A stretch of 64,000 nucleotides of DNA, from positions 1 to 64,000 of the forward strand of contig NZ_JAOEJU010000010.1 of the NCBI RefSeq assembly GCF_025447595.1, given 5' to 3'. Source of the stretch: Pseudomonas koreensis. GTDB taxonomy: Bacteria > Pseudomonadota > Gammaproteobacteria > Pseudomonadales > Pseudomonadaceae. The position numbers and the translations under genes were made by a program. This document shows positions 47,466-57,833 of this stretch, one piece after another. The notes beneath the pieces are model-generated. The model was not told the origin of the DNA. It worked only from the letters and a program-made list of their open reading frames with translations, and did not search any database. How positions within the stretch are numbered: position 1 is the first letter of the stretch; each line of letters starts with the position of its first letter.

Positions 47466-49388
47466 TTACTCCGAATCTGGGCGACCACGCCGGGAAACCG
47501 CTTGCGCGAGAAACTCAGCGAACTGGGCGACGGGCATCGAGCCCAGGTCAGCACCTTCACGAGTACGCACAGCGACAGTCTGCATCTCGACTTCCTTATC
47601 TCCAATAACCAAGAGATATGGAACCTTGAGCAAAGTATGCTCGCGGATTTTAAAGCCGATCTTTTCATTTCTCAAGTCAGACTTGGCACGAAACCCGCTT
47701 TCGTTGAGAGTTTTTTCGACCTGAGCGACGAAATCTGCCTGTTTATCAGTGATATTCATGATCACTGCCTGAGTTGGCGCCAGCCACGCAGGGAATGCAC
47801 CTTCGTAGTGCTCGATCAGAATCCCGACGAAACGCTCGAACGAACCGAGGATCGCGCGGTGCAACATGACCGGATGCTTGCGGCTGTTGTCCTCGGAAAC
47901 GTATTCGGCACCGAGACGCACTGGCAGGTTGAAATCGAGCTGCAAGGTACCACATTGCCACACGCGACCGAGGCAATCTTTCAGCGAGAATTCGATTTTC
48001 GGACCGTAGAAAGCACCCTCGCCCGGTTGCAGATCGTACGGCAGGCCCGCGCTATCAAGGGCGGCGGCCAGTGCAGCTTCGGCGCGATCCCACAACTCGT
48101 CGGAACCGACGCGTTTTTCCGGACGAGTGGACAGCTTCATTTCGACATCGGTAAAGCCGAAGTCGCGATAAACATCCATGGTCAGCTTGATGAACGCAGC
48201 GGATTCAGCCTGCATCTGCTCTTCGGTGCAGAAGATGTGGGCGTCGTCCTGAGTGAACGCACGCACACGCATGATGCCGTGCAGTGCGCCCGATGGCTCG
48301 TTACGGTGGCAGGCACCGAACTCGGCCAGGCGCATCGGCAACTCGCGGTAGCTTTTGAGACCCTGATTGAACACCTGCACGTGGCATGGGCAGTTCATCG
48401 GCTTGATGGCGTAATCGCGGCTTTCCGACTCAGTGGTGAACATGTTGTCGGCATAGTTGGCCCAGTGCCCGGATTTCTCCCACAGGCTGCGGTCAACGAC
48501 TTGCGGCGTCTTGATCTCGAGATAGCCGTTGTCGCGCTGCACTTTGCGCATGTACTGCTCGAGTACCTGGTACAGCGTCCAGCCATTCGGGTGCCAGAAC
48601 ACCATGCCCGGCGCTTCTTCCTGGGTATGGAACAGGCCCAGGCGCTTGCCGATCTTGCGGTGATCGCGCTTTTCAGCTTCTTCGATGCGCTGGATGTACG
48701 CTGCCAATTGCTTCTTGTCAGCCCAGGCAGTGCCGTAAACGCGCTGCAATTGCTCGTTTTTGGCGTCGCCGCGCCAGTAGGCGCCGGACAGCTTGGTCAG
48801 CTTGAAGGATTTCAGGAAGCGGGTGTTCGGCACGTGCGGACCGCGGCACATGTCGACGTATTCTTCGTGATAGTACAGGCCCATCGCCTGCTCGTTCGGC
48901 ATGTCTTCGACCAGACGCAGTTTGTAGTCTTCGCCACGGGCCTTGAACACTTCGATCACTTCGGCACGCGGAGTGACTTTCTTGATGACGTCATATTCTG
49001 TATCGATCAGCTGTTGCATGCGCTGTTCGATGGCCGCCATGTCGTCCGGAGTAAAAGGACGCTCGAAGGCGATGTCGTAATAGAAACCTTCGTCGATGAC
49101 CGGCCCGATGACCATTTTGGCGGTCGGGTACAACTGCTTGACCGCATGGCCGACCAGGTGGGCGCAAGAGTGGCGAATGATCTCCAGCCCCTCTTCATCC
49201 TTTGGCGTGATGATTTGCAGCGTCGCGTCGCTGTCGATGATGTCGCTGGCGTCGACCAGCTTGCCGTTCACTTTGCCGGCCAGGGTGGCCTTGGCCAGGC
49301 CTGCACCAATGGATGCGGCGACCTCGGCTACGGAAACCGGGTGATCGAATGAGCGTTGACTGCCGTCGGGAAGAGTAATAGTTGGCAT
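47466..49388 (-). CDS. thrS: threonyl-tRNA synthetase
   Basis: This 640-residue class II synthetase has an N-terminal TGS domain (1-61), an editing SAD domain with zinc-type His motifs ([15 protein letters not shown]), the catalytic core (motif 2 near [23 protein letters not shown], zinc Cys in [10 protein letters not shown]) and the C-terminal anticodon-binding domain. The start at 49388 follows GGAGAGGAGG. Length and order are normal; infC follows directly. Confidence 0.97.
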   Translation of the reverse strand: MPTITLPDGSQRSFDHPVSVAEVAASIGAGLAKATLAGKVNGKLVDASDIIDSDATLQIITPKDEEGLEIIRHSCAHLVGHAVKQLYPTAKMVIGPVIDEGFYYDIAFERPFTPDDMAAIEQRMQQLIDTEYDVIKKVTPRAEVIEVFKARGEDYKLRLVEDMPNEQAMGLYYHEEYVDMCRGPHVPNTRFLKSFKLTKLSGAYWRGDAKNEQLQRVYGTAWADKKQLAAYIQRIEEAEKRDHRKIGKRLGLFHTQEEAPGMVFWHPNGWTLYQVLEQYMRKVQRDNGYLEIKTPQVVDRSLWEKSGHWANYADNMFTTESESRDYAIKPMNCPCHVQVFNQGLKSYRELPMRLAEFGACHRNEPSGALHGIMRVRAFTQDDAHIFCTEEQMQAESAAFIKLTMDVYRDFGFTDVEMKLSTRPEKRVGSDELWDRAEAALAAALDSAGLPYDLQPGEGAFYGPKIEFSLKDCLGRVWQCGTLQLDFNLPVRLGAEYVSEDNSRKHPVMLHRAILGSFERFVGILIEHYEGAFPAWLAPTQAVIMNITDKQADFVAQVEKTLNESGFRAKSDLRNEKIGFKIREHTLLKVPYLLVIGDKEVEMQTVAVRTREGADLGSMPVAQFAEFLAQAVSRRGRPDSE

Positions 49389-49773
49389 GGCGCCTCCTCT
49401 CCTAGTGGTGACCCCTACCAAAGGTCACGTGGGTTGGGATGAGCCAGTACAAGATCCGATCCAGGCCATTCAATGACGAACGCCTGCCTTACAGCGGCAG
49501 GAGCCTTGCGGCCAACCGGAAAACCGAACCAGAGTGACTGGGATTCAAATCAGAATATTCGAACGATGCCGCTGCCGGGACTGAAGGTCACCAAGAGCCT
49601 GCGAACGTTCGAGCGACGCATGCTAGCACAGATGAACGGTCGCCGACGCACTGCGGTTTTGCCTGCCTGTTTTTCGCGAGAGGCAAATCGTCCGATTTGT
49701 GCCAGAGTGCTGAACTTGATCGGCCTTTCGCCCCTCAGATAACAAGACATTGACCCACAAGGAGCATCCTCGC
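49389..49773. other. intergenic region upstream of thrS and of the small exported-protein gene
   Basis: These 385 bp separate divergent genes. The thrS leader probably occupies part of it. A short open frame at 49473-49742 has no recognisable protein features. I see no tRNA, repeat or terminator. Confidence 0.4.
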
Positions 49774-50076
49774 ATGCGTCTTAACACCCTGCTTGCAGCA
49801 GTCGCCCCCATTGTTCTGCTGCTTCCGCTGAGCGCCCATGCCGACTGGACGAAAGGCGAACGTGAAAAATACATGGCTCAGTGCACCCAGGCGGCCACTC
49901 CGCAAATCGGTGCCGCTGCCGCAAAATCCCATTGTGCGTGCGGCGCGGATGCCATCAAATCTTACCCGGCCAGCGACATTCAGGCCCTGATGGACAACAA
50001 GGCAAGTCAGGATTTGCAGCAGAAAGCCTTGGGTCAAATTGCCAAATGCAAGGCAAATACCCCAGCGAAAAAGTGA
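49774..50076 (+). CDS. small exported protein of unknown function
   Basis: This 100-residue protein has a clear signal peptide (MRLNTLLAAVAPIVLLLPLSAHA). The mature part of about 77 residues has three central or late Cys-containing motifs (YMAQCTQ, HCACGAD, IAKCKAN), four Cys in all, suggesting two disulfides. No family recognised. The start at 49774 follows AAGGAG. Confidence 0.78.
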   Translation: MRLNTLLAAVAPIVLLLPLSAHADWTKGEREKYMAQCTQAATPQIGAAAAKSHCACGADAIKSYPASDIQALMDNKASQDLQQKALGQIAKCKANTPAKK

Positions 50077-50366
50077 TTAAACAGGCCCTTTTTTAGCCCT
50101 TAGCGTTGCGAAAAAGCAGCCGATTCAAGCTTTTTCGAACGATTTATGCAGGTTTTACAGGTTTTTTTATTGTCTTTACTTTTCGCTCAAAGCCTTTTAA
50201 ACCGGGGCCTCCAGCTGAAACAGGCAGTAAAGAAAAGACGACTGATTGGCAAACAGCACGTCCGGGGGGCTACCAAAGCGAACATTTCGACTATGATACC
50301 CCGGTGTGCCCAGTTGGCCTGAGCAGCACAGTACTACTGAAAATATATGTTTCTTGGAGATACACC

Positions 50367-50579
50367 ATGTCTAATCGCCAAACCGGCACCGTTAAATGGT
50401 TCAACGATGAAAAAGGCTTCGGCTTCATCACTCCTCAAGGTGGCGGTGACGACCTGTTCGTACACTTCAAAGCTATCGAAACTGACGGTTTCAAAAGCCT
50501 GAAAGAAGGCCAGACCGTTTCCTTCGTGGCTGAGAAAGGCCAAAAGGGTATGCAAGCTGCACAAGTTCGCCCAGAGTAA
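50367..50579 (+). CDS. cold-shock protein (CspA/CapB family)
   Basis: This 70-residue single OB-fold RNA chaperone has RNP1 KGFGFIT and RNP2 DLFVHF. It closely resembles CapB-type proteins of Pseudomonas. The start at 50367 follows GGAG. A gene-free stretch of 290 bp precedes it, consistent with the long 5' leaders of cold-shock mRNAs, though no specific structure was identified. A strong terminator follows 22 bp downstream. Confidence 0.95.
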   Translation: MSNRQTGTVKWFNDEKGFGFITPQGGGDDLFVHFKAIETDGFKSLKEGQTVSFVAEKGQKGMQAAQVRPE

Positions 50580-50593
50580 TCTCCCGGCGCACT

Positions 50594-50625
50594 AAAAAAA
50601 CCCCGTCCATGTGACGGGGTTTTTT
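50594..50625. terminator. bidirectional terminator
   Basis: The stem CCCCGTC / GACGGGG has a CATGT loop and is flanked by AAAAAAA and TTTTTT. It ends the cold-shock gene and the convergent lipoprotein gene. Confidence 0.94.
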
Positions 50626-50649
50626 ATGGGTGAAACAAAGCCCTGAGGC

Positions 50650-50967
50650 TCAGCCGCAGTTGACGCGGGTGACCACCAGGTTCTGATCGGTATTCAGGTT
50701 GAGACGATCGGAGCGGTACTCCAAGGTAATCATGTCATTCGGCTTGAGGAACCGGGCGTTCTGCGCACCGGCCTTTTTGCGTGCCTGCTCCAACAGCTCC
50801 GGCGAGGCTTTCTTGCCGAGAGCAAACTCCGCCGCTGACGCCTCACAACGACCATGACCGGCTTCAGTCGTCACGGGGTCCTTCTGCGACTCACTGGAAG
50901 TTGTACTGCAACCAGCCAACAGAGCAACGGCCATCAATGCACCCAGTGACGCGAACTTCCAAGGCAT
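50650..50967 (-). CDS. I78-family peptidase inhibitor lipoprotein
   Basis: This 105-residue protein has a lipoprotein signal with lipobox LLAGC. The mature domain has the inhibitor I78 pattern: a Cys early (GRCEASAAEF), EQARKKAGAQNARFLKP, the YRSDRLNLNTDQN motif and a final VNCG whose Cys would bond with the first. Family members inhibit serine proteases. It is monocistronic, convergent with the cold-shock gene. Confidence 0.82.
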   Translation of the reverse strand: MPWKFASLGALMAVALLAGCSTTSSESQKDPVTTEAGHGRCEASAAEFALGKKASPELLEQARKKAGAQNARFLKPNDMITLEYRSDRLNLNTDQNLVVTRVNCG

Positions 50968-51133
50968 GAAGCCTCCTTATTTCAATTTTGAGCAGAGTTC
51001 GTGCGACCGCCAATACCGCTATTGGTTTCACGGTGAGTGCTATCACCCTGCCCCACGATCGGAAAAACGCCGAGTGTGCCTGAGCAACGCCTGAAGCATC
51101 ACCCCGTAAAACGTCACTGAATATTAATGACGC

Positions 51134-51439
51134 TCAGTAGACATCAATGTAGTCGTAGGGCGGATTCGGCCAGTTGTCCTTGAGCGCATTGAAGATTTGC
51201 ATGACCCAGACTTCATCGCTGGCCGCGACATTTCCCACGTATCCCGAGCCTTTTGCCCAGGTTTCCAGACGAAACAGCAGGCTATCGATGTCCTGGCCGC
51301 CAGTGACACCCGAAGAGATATAGGCGATCCCGCCCTTGGTCACGCGCAGTTGGGTGTGTTCGTCATCACTGGCCGACGCCAGCATCCGACGGACTGCATC
51401 AAGGGTCAGGCCGTCGGGGCTATTCAAATCGATCTGCAC
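51134..51439 (-). CDS. conserved-looking hypothetical protein
   Basis: This 101-residue soluble protein starts MQIDLNSPDGLTLDAVRRML and ends in an acidic, Tyr-rich tail (PPYDYIDVY). It has no signal peptide or membrane segment. No family recognised. Codon use looks like that of its neighbours. It is divergent from a second small unknown gene 127 bp away. Confidence 0.7.
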   Translation of the reverse strand: MQIDLNSPDGLTLDAVRRMLASASDDEHTQLRVTKGGIAYISSGVTGGQDIDSLLFRLETWAKGSGYVGNVAASDEVWVMQIFNALKDNWPNPPYDYIDVY

Positions 51440-51566
51440 AGCGCAATCCTTGTTTTTGTGGAAACGACCAAGTGTCGCATAGCCCTGCGCTCATGCCTAA
51501 GTCGCAGTGCCAAACGCTCGGCAAAGTGGTTAACTCAAAACTCCGATCCCGCGACCGAGCCTTGCC

Positions 51567-51779
51567 ATGACCACTGTAAGCATTACCGCCGACATCAAGG
51601 CCACCTGGCCACAAGGGCACAGTTCTTACAGTCCGGGCAGTCCGGAGGAATTGGCACTGATCAGCATCGACCTGCTGGTGAAGACACTTGGTACGCAGGG
51701 CGCGCAGTCATTCATCGCACAGCTGTTCGAGAAGTATCCCGATGACTTCAAGGGGACATCGGATACCGAGAGGGAGTAA
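51567..51779 (+). CDS. small hypothetical protein
   Basis: This 70-residue acidic soluble protein starts MTTVSITADIKATWPQG. A probable helix (LALISIDLLVKTLGTQGAQSFIAQLFEKY) makes up its centre. No family recognised. No strong ribosome site is visible (GAGCCTTGCC precedes the ATG), so it is less certain than its neighbours. Confidence 0.6.
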   Translation: MTTVSITADIKATWPQGHSSYSPGSPEELALISIDLLVKTLGTQGAQSFIAQLFEKYPDDFKGTSDTERE

Positions 51780-51812
51780 AAGCCCGCAAGCTGGCACCTG
51801 CGGGCGTATGGT

Positions 51813-52841
51813 TTACTTCAGACGCTTCAGACGCTCGGTCAGCAGATCGAAGAAGCCCTGGGCGTCGCCGTTCTCCACCCAGAAGGCGTTCTTTGGCGCC
51901 TTCAGGCCGTCATACCAGTCGACAATGGTCTGGCCGAAGGTCGGGCCTTCACGGCTGTCGACCACCACATTCACCGACCGGCCAGTGAACAGCTCGGGCT
52001 TGAGCAGATAAGCCACGACGGTGGCGTCATGCACCGGGCCACCCGGAATGCCGTAGTGCTCCATATCCCCTTTGATGTACTCGTTGAGGATGTCGCCGAC
52101 AATCTTGCTCGCATTGTTGTTCAGCGCCGCAATCTGCTTCAGGCGTGCATCGCTGGTCAGGATCTTGTGGGTCACGTCCAGCGGCAGGTAAGTCAGTTTC
52201 ACGCCGCTTTTGAGCACCACTTCTGCTGCTTGCGGGTCGGCGTACAGGTTGAATTCGGCCACTGGCGTGATGTTGCCGCCATTGAAGTGGGCGCCCCCCA
52301 TGATCACCACCTCCTTGATTCCCTGAACAATCTCCGGCTCCTGAATCAGCGCCAGGGCCAGGTTGGTCTGCGGGCCGAGCATCGCAATGGTGATGCTGTG
52401 CGGCTTGGCTTTTTTCAGGGTATCGATCAGGTAGTTGACCGCATTGCCTTCAGCCAGGCCTTTTTTCGGCTCATGCACCGTGACACCCGACAGGCCTTCC
52501 TTGCCATGGATGTTTTCGGCGTAGATTGGCGTGCGCATCAGCGGCTTCGGCGCACCGGCGTACACCGGAATCTCTTCCCGCCCTGCCCACTCACGGGCCA
52601 AACGCGCATTGCGCGAAGTCTTGTCCAGACGCACGTTGCCGGCCACTGTGGTCAACGCACGAATGTTCAGCTCCTCCGGGGAGGCCAGGGCAAACAACAG
52701 GGCGACCACGTCGTCGGCGCCCGGATCGGTGTCGATGATCAGGTCGATCTTTTCCGCCGCCTGGGCGCCGGTCGCGGTTATCACGGACAAAAGCAGCAGA
52801 CTCCGAATCAATTGATGCATTTTTTGAGCATAGCGGTGCAT
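51813..52841 (-). CDS. periplasmic nucleoside hydrolase
   Basis: This 342-residue protein has a signal peptide (about residues 1-28: LIRSLLLLSVITATGAQA) and the calcium-binding signature IDTDPGADDVVALL of inosine-uridine-preferring hydrolases. Further active-site motifs are MGGAHFNGGN, EFNLYADPQA and PGGPVHDATVVAYL with its Asp. It splits ribonucleosides to ribose and base. As the last gene of the rbs operon, after rbsD, it could feed the ribose importer from outside. The start at 52841 follows AAGGAATGCGCC. Confidence 0.9.
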   Translation of the reverse strand: MHRYAQKMHQLIRSLLLLSVITATGAQAAEKIDLIIDTDPGADDVVALLFALASPEELNIRALTTVAGNVRLDKTSRNARLAREWAGREEIPVYAGAPKPLMRTPIYAENIHGKEGLSGVTVHEPKKGLAEGNAVNYLIDTLKKAKPHSITIAMLGPQTNLALALIQEPEIVQGIKEVVIMGGAHFNGGNITPVAEFNLYADPQAAEVVLKSGVKLTYLPLDVTHKILTSDARLKQIAALNNNASKIVGDILNEYIKGDMEHYGIPGGPVHDATVVAYLLKPELFTGRSVNVVVDSREGPTFGQTIVDWYDGLKAPKNAFWVENGDAQGFFDLLTERLKRLK

Positions 52842-52885
52842 GGCGCATTCCTTGTGCATGTGAAATCGAATGGGTCGAAAACCCG

Positions 52886-53290
52886 TCAGAAAGTAACCCC
52901 GGCCACCAGCACGATGTTGCAGTACGGCTGACATTCGCCCGTACGAACAATCGCTCGTGCCTGTCGGCTGAGTACCTTGAATTGCTCGTGACTGAGCAGA
53001 TCGCGTCGTCCGAGCGAGCCTTCGTCATTCAGCTCGTCCAGCGTGGACAGCGCGGTCGGTTGTTTGTCGAAAATCTCCTTGGCCAGCGCATGGCTTTCCA
53101 CCTGCATTTCGCTGAGCACGACTTTCAGGGTGCTGACGAAATCCGGCACGCCATGCGTCAACGCCAGGTCGATCAAATCGACACCCGGTGGCACCGGCAG
53201 GCCGGCATCACCGATCACGACCATGTCGCCATGCCCAAGGGAAGCAATCAGCCGCGACAGGGCGACATTGAGCAAAGGAGTCTTTTTCAT
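52886..53290 (-). CDS. rbsD: D-ribose pyranase
   Basis: This 134-residue protein interconverts beta-ribopyranose and ribofuranose so that ribokinase can act. It starts [22 protein letters not shown] with the catalytic-region His, contains GDAGLPVP, and ends [14 protein letters not shown]. Its start overlaps the rbsK stop by 4 bp (ATGA). Confidence 0.95.
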   Translation of the reverse strand: MKKTPLLNVALSRLIASLGHGDMVVIGDAGLPVPPGVDLIDLALTHGVPDFVSTLKVVLSEMQVESHALAKEIFDKQPTALSTLDELNDEGSLGRRDLLSHEQFKVLSRQARAIVRTGECQPYCNIVLVAGVTF

Positions 53291-54204
53291 GCGGGTTTGA
53301 ATGCCTGTACGTCGGAGGTGGTGGGAATGGACGGCTGGGCACCTGCCCGGGTAACCGACAGGGCCGCAGCGACCTGCCCGAAACGAATGGCCTCGGCCTC
53401 GGTTCTGCCGGCTGCCAGTGCAGCTGCAAATCCGCCGACAAACGTGTCCCCGGCGGCGGTGGTATCGACAGCCTTCACTTTGGGTGCAGGAAAATGTTGG
53501 TAACCCGTGCCATTGGCGAACAAAGATCCTTGAGCACCCAACGTGATAATGACCTTGCCGGCGCCCAGTGAAATCAGGTACGCCGCGGCCTTTTCAGCGG
53601 TCTCCAGCGAGTCCACCGCCATACCACTCAGGGCAGCGGCCTCGCTCTCGTTGGGAATCAGGTAATCGATGGCGGCAAACCAGTCCGCAGGCAGCGGGCG
53701 ACTGGCCGGCGCGGGGTTGAGGATGACCGTCTTGCCCAGTTCACGCCCGCGCTTGAGCGCATGGCCTACGGTGGCATCGGGAATTTCCAGCTGGCAGATG
53801 ATCACGTCCGCCGCTTGCAGCACAGCGTCGAAACGGTCGATGACCGCCGGGGTCATCGAACCATTGGCACCGGCCACGATGACAATAGCGTTCTGACTGT
53901 TGTCATCGACCACGATCAGCGCCACGCCACTGGAATCCTCCACCACGCTGACCGCCTGACAATCGATCTGCTCGGCCAGCAACGCGTCGCGCAACTGAAC
54001 GCCATAAGCATCGTTGCCGACACAGCCGACCATCGACACCTGCGCACCCAGGCGCGCAGCAGCCACCGCCTGATTGGCGCCCTTGCCCCCGGACACGGTG
54101 GCGAAGGAATGACCGATCAGCGTCTCACCGCCCCGAGGCAAGCGCGGCGCCCGCGTGACCAGGTCCATGTTCAGGCTGCCTATTACCACTACATTTGCGG
54201 ACAT
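53287..54204 (-). CDS. rbsK: ribokinase
   Basis: This 305-residue PfkB-family kinase phosphorylates ribose at O5. It has [15 protein letters not shown] near the N-terminus and the anion-hole motif [17 protein letters not shown] with the catalytic Asp. It lies 23 bp after rbsR and overlaps rbsD. Confidence 0.95.
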   Translation of the reverse strand: MSANVVVIGSLNMDLVTRAPRLPRGGETLIGHSFATVSGGKGANQAVAAARLGAQVSMVGCVGNDAYGVQLRDALLAEQIDCQAVSVVEDSSGVALIVVDDNSQNAIVIVAGANGSMTPAVIDRFDAVLQAADVIICQLEIPDATVGHALKRGRELGKTVILNPAPASRPLPADWFAAIDYLIPNESEAAALSGMAVDSLETAEKAAAYLISLGAGKVIITLGAQGSLFANGTGYQHFPAPKVKAVDTTAAGDTFVGGFAAALAAGRTEAEAIRFGQVAAALSVTRAGAQPSIPTTSDVQAFKPA

Positions 54205-54227
54205 ACATCACTACTCTTCAATTCGTT

Positions 54228-55247
54228 TCAGCGGTATTCGGTGAACACGCCGGACAGCGGTGCAGTCGATTCGCGCAGGACAATACTCGGGGTCACGATC
54301 CGCTGATCCGTCGCCAGACCCGGGGTGGCAATTCTTCGCAACAAGACTTCCGCGGCCATCTCGCCGAGTTGCAAGATCGACTGCCCCACGGTCGTCAGCG
54401 CTGGATACACGTAACGGCTCATCTGGATATCGTCGAAGCCGATCACCGACAGCTCGGCAGGCACTCGCACATTGCGTTCCGCAGCGGCCCGCAACACACC
54501 AATGCCGATCATGTCGTTACCGGCGAAGATCGCGCTCGGCGGGTTGCGCTCAAGCAGGACCGAAGCCGCGTTGTAACCACCAGTGCTGGTGAAGTCGCTT
54601 TCCAGCATGCGCGACGGGGACACTTCAACGCCGGCCTCTTTCAGCGCTCGAGCAAAACCGGCCTGGCGCATTTGCGCGACGCTGGTACTGGCCGGACCAC
54701 CGATCGTGGCGATATCGCGATGACCAAGCTCAAGCAGATGCCGCGTCGCGAGGTACGCGCCATATTCGTGATCGATGCGCACCAGGTCGGCATCCACGCC
54801 TTCGAGTCCGCGGTCGACGATCACCATCGGCGTCTTCACACCGGCCAGTCCTTGCGCCAGACCGCTGTCGCCACCCGCAGAGGCGACGATCAAGCCGTCG
54901 ATGCGTTTTTCCAACAGGACCCGCAGGTAGCTGCGCTGCTTGTCCGGGTTGTCGTCGGAGTTGCAGAGAATCACGCAGTAGCCGTTACGCTCGCAGCAAT
55001 CCTCAATCCCGCGCGCCAGTTCGGCGAAGTACGGGTTGAGGCTGTTGGGCACCAGCAAACCGATGGTGGCAGTGGTTTTCGCTTTCAGCGAACGGGCCAC
55101 CGCGCTCGGCACATAATCGAGACTCTTGATCGCCGCCTCGACCTTGAGCCGCACTTCTTCGCTCACCGGTCGGGTCTTGTTTACTACGTGGGACACGGTC
55201 GTGTAGGAAATTCCTGCAAGTGCCGCCACATCCTTGATCGTTGCCAT
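54228..55247 (-). CDS. rbsR: LacI-family ribose operon repressor
   Basis: This 339-residue protein has a LacI HTH (TIKDVAALAGISYTTVSHVVNKT) with hinge helix SAVARSLK and a periplasmic-binding-protein-like ribose-sensing domain. It lies inside the operon it probably controls, 3 bp after rbsC. The palindrome at 58885-58898 is its likely operator. Confidence 0.93.
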   Translation of the reverse strand: MATIKDVAALAGISYTTVSHVVNKTRPVSEEVRLKVEAAIKSLDYVPSAVARSLKAKTTATIGLLVPNSLNPYFAELARGIEDCCERNGYCVILCNSDDNPDKQRSYLRVLLEKRIDGLIVASAGGDSGLAQGLAGVKTPMVIVDRGLEGVDADLVRIDHEYGAYLATRHLLELGHRDIATIGGPASTSVAQMRQAGFARALKEAGVEVSPSRMLESDFTSTGGYNAASVLLERNPPSAIFAGNDMIGIGVLRAAAERNVRVPAELSVIGFDDIQMSRYVYPALTTVGQSILQLGEMAAEVLLRRIATPGLATDQRIVTPSIVLRESTAPLSGVFTEYR

Positions 55248-55250
55248 TTA

Positions 55251-56228
55251 TCAGCCCCGTCGGCTTGCGCGTTGACTGCGATAGGTGTCGAGCACCACGG
55301 CGATCACGATCACCGCACCGGTGATGATGCGCTTGGTCGGTTCGGTTGCGCCAATCTGCGCCAGACCGGCCGCCAGCACAGAGATGATCAACACACCGAA
55401 AAAGGTGCTGATCACCGAACCACGTCCGCCCATCAGGCTGGTGCCGCCGATCACCACGGCAGCGATCACTTGCAGTTCAAGACCGGAACCAGCGTTCGGG
55501 TCAGCCGCTTCCAGGCGGGAAATCTGGAACAGCGCCGCGATGCCGGCAAGCAGGCCCATCAGGCTGAACACCAGGATCTTGTAGGGCTTGGGATTGATCC
55601 CCGCCAGACGCACCGCTTCTTCGTTGGTGCCGATGCCGATCAGGTAGCGACCGAACACGGTACGGGTCAGAACAGCCTGGGCAATGAAGATGACCAGCAA
55701 GGCAATGATGAACGACGGCGAAATACCGAAGGCGATCGGGTTCGACAGCCAGGCGAAGGAGTCACCGATGTAGGCCGTGCGCGAACCAGTCATCTGATAG
55801 GCCAGACCACGGGCCATCTCCAGAACACCCAGAGACACGATGAACGAAGGAATTCGCCACGCCACGGTAATCGAACCGGTAACCGTGCCGGCCAACGCCG
55901 CAACGGCCATACCCAGCAAGGCAGCCGGCAATACGCTCCAGCCCCAGCCAAGAATCGCTACGCTGACGGTAGATGCCGCGAGTGCCAGTACCGAGCCTAC
56001 CGACAGGTCAATCCCGCCGATGATCAGGACAAACGTCATGCCCACCGCCAGAACCATCAGGTCGGGAATCTGGTTGGCCAGGGTGCTGAAGGTGTTGTAC
56101 GACAGGAAATGGCTGCTCATGACCGAGAACAGCGCAATCATTGCCAGCAACGCGCCAGCCAGGCCCAGGTAAGTGCCAAGGCCGTAGAAATTGCCACTGG
56201 ATTTGCCGGCGGAAGATGCAGTTTTCAT
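55251..56228 (-). CDS. rbsC: ribose ABC transporter permease
   Basis: This 325-residue inner-membrane permease has about 8-10 hydrophobic segments and the family signatures LVLIIGGIDLSVGSVLAL-like (TFVLIIGGIDLSVGSVL) and AAVVIGGTSLMGGRGSV. It forms the ribose channel with RbsA and RbsB. Its start overlaps the rbsA stop by 4 bp. Confidence 0.93.
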   Translation of the reverse strand: MKTASSAGKSSGNFYGLGTYLGLAGALLAMIALFSVMSSHFLSYNTFSTLANQIPDLMVLAVGMTFVLIIGGIDLSVGSVLALAASTVSVAILGWGWSVLPAALLGMAVAALAGTVTGSITVAWRIPSFIVSLGVLEMARGLAYQMTGSRTAYIGDSFAWLSNPIAFGISPSFIIALLVIFIAQAVLTRTVFGRYLIGIGTNEEAVRLAGINPKPYKILVFSLMGLLAGIAALFQISRLEAADPNAGSGLELQVIAAVVIGGTSLMGGRGSVISTFFGVLIISVLAAGLAQIGATEPTKRIITGAVIVIAVVLDTYRSQRASRRG

Positions 56229-57778
56229 GGGAGATCCCTAGGCGCCGCTTCGTTGAGCAACGCATCACGTTTCTGGTAGCCGGCGAACGCGGCGGCAAGC
56301 AAGTCATCCTGGGTCCAGCTGTCGCGCTCGAACGTGTCGATCAGGCGCCCCGCCGACAACACGCCGATGCGGTCGCAAATCAGCATCAACTCGCGCAGGT
56401 CGCTGGACACCACGACCAGCGCCTTGCCCTGCCGGGTCAGTTCGCCGAGCAAGGCATAAATATCGAATTTGGCGCCGACATCGATACCGCGAGTCGGCTC
56501 GTCGAACAGCAGCACCGAACAGTCGCGCTCGAGCCAGCGTCCGATCACCACCTTTTGCTGATTACCGCCTGACAACTCCGACACCAATTGCGTCGGGCTG
56601 GAACTGCGGATGCGCATCGCGTCGATCTGCCGCTGCGCGAGCTTCGTTTCATCGCCGTTGTTGACGAACCCGCCGTTGGAAATCTCCGGCATGTTGCCCA
56701 AGGCAATGTTGGCGCTGATCGACTGGCTCAATAGCAGGCCTTCGCCCTTGCGATCCTCGGTTATCAGGGCGATACCGTTGCGCACGGCGTCGACTGGCGA
56801 GCGAATGCTCACCGCTCTTGCCGGAGAACCGAGCGCGACCGTGCCGCTGTCCGCAACATCGGCGCCAAAGATCAGCCGCAAAAGTTCGGTGCGCCCTGCC
56901 CCGATCAGACCGGAGATGCCAAAAATTTCACCGGCGCGTACTTCAAAGGACACGTCGCGCACCTTGTCGGAGCGGGTCAGGCCTTTGATCGTCAGGGCCG
57001 GCGCACCGATGTTGCGAGCCCCCAGATCGATATGCTCGCCCAGCTCGCGACCGACCATCAGGGTGACCAGTTGCTCGCTGTTGTAATTGGCCATCGGCTC
57101 GACGCAAACCAGGTTGCCGTCGCGCAACACGGCAATGCGCTGTGCGACCCGGGCCAGTTCTTCAAGTCGGTGGGAGATGTAGATGATCGAGACGCCACGC
57201 GCCTGCAACCGGGTGATCTGCTCGAACAGCATCTCGACTTCACGGGCCGTCAGCATCGCGGTCGGCTCGTCGAGGATCAGCACATGACAATCGCCGATCA
57301 GGTTACGGGCGATCTCGACCATTTGCTGGTGACCGATGCCCAGCTCGCCGACCAGCGTGTCCGGGTCGATGGCATCGAGGCCGACTTGAGCCATGGCTTC
57401 GATAGCGGCCTTGCGCAGCTGCTTGCGGCTGATCCAGCCACCGTTGCTCGGCAGGTTGTCGAGGAACAGATTCTCCGCCACCGAAAGCGTCGGCAACAGA
57501 TTGAGCTCTTGCATGACCATGCGCACACCCAGCTCTTCAGCCTGCGTGCGGCTGCCGGGACGATATTCCTTGCCCTGGAACTGCATCTGGCCGGTGGTAG
57601 GCGTGACCAGCCCGCCGATGATTTTCGACAGGGTACTTTTGCCGGCACCGTTCTCACCGGTCAGCGCCAGCACTTCACCGCGCATCAACGTCAGGTCGAT
57701 GCCGGTCAGAACCGGTTGCGCATAGGTCATGCCGATACCGCTGACCGAGAGGACAGCGTTCGGAGCGGAAACTGACAT
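56225..57778 (-). CDS. rbsA: ribose ABC transporter ATP-binding protein
   Basis: This 517-residue protein has two fused ABC domains: first Walker [10 protein letters not shown] and Walker B VLILDEPTA; second signature [17 protein letters not shown] and Walker [13 protein letters not shown]. The second Walker A is degenerate (GLIGAGRTE), as is usual in RbsA. The start at 57778 follows GGAGATTTTT. It lies 55 bp after rbsB. Confidence 0.94.
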   Translation of the reverse strand: MSVSAPNAVLSVSGIGMTYAQPVLTGIDLTLMRGEVLALTGENGAGKSTLSKIIGGLVTPTTGQMQFQGKEYRPGSRTQAEELGVRMVMQELNLLPTLSVAENLFLDNLPSNGGWISRKQLRKAAIEAMAQVGLDAIDPDTLVGELGIGHQQMVEIARNLIGDCHVLILDEPTAMLTAREVEMLFEQITRLQARGVSIIYISHRLEELARVAQRIAVLRDGNLVCVEPMANYNSEQLVTLMVGRELGEHIDLGARNIGAPALTIKGLTRSDKVRDVSFEVRAGEIFGISGLIGAGRTELLRLIFGADVADSGTVALGSPARAVSIRSPVDAVRNGIALITEDRKGEGLLLSQSISANIALGNMPEISNGGFVNNGDETKLAQRQIDAMRIRSSSPTQLVSELSGGNQQKVVIGRWLERDCSVLLFDEPTRGIDVGAKFDIYALLGELTRQGKALVVVSSDLRELMLICDRIGVLSAGRLIDTFERDSWTQDDLLAAAFAGYQKRDALLNEAAPRDLP

Positions 57779-57833
57779 AAAAATCTCCATGCGCTCGCCC
57801 GGACGGACGAGCGCCATTGTGTCGCCAGAGGAC

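Noticed and set aside
49473..49742. 89-residue open frame upstream of thrS
   Set aside because: It has no ribosome site, signal or similarity I can recognise; more likely part of the thrS leader region.
54195..56279. 694-residue plus-strand open frame
   Set aside because: It is antisense to rbsR and rbsC, Gln/His/Arg-rich as expected from reverse reading.
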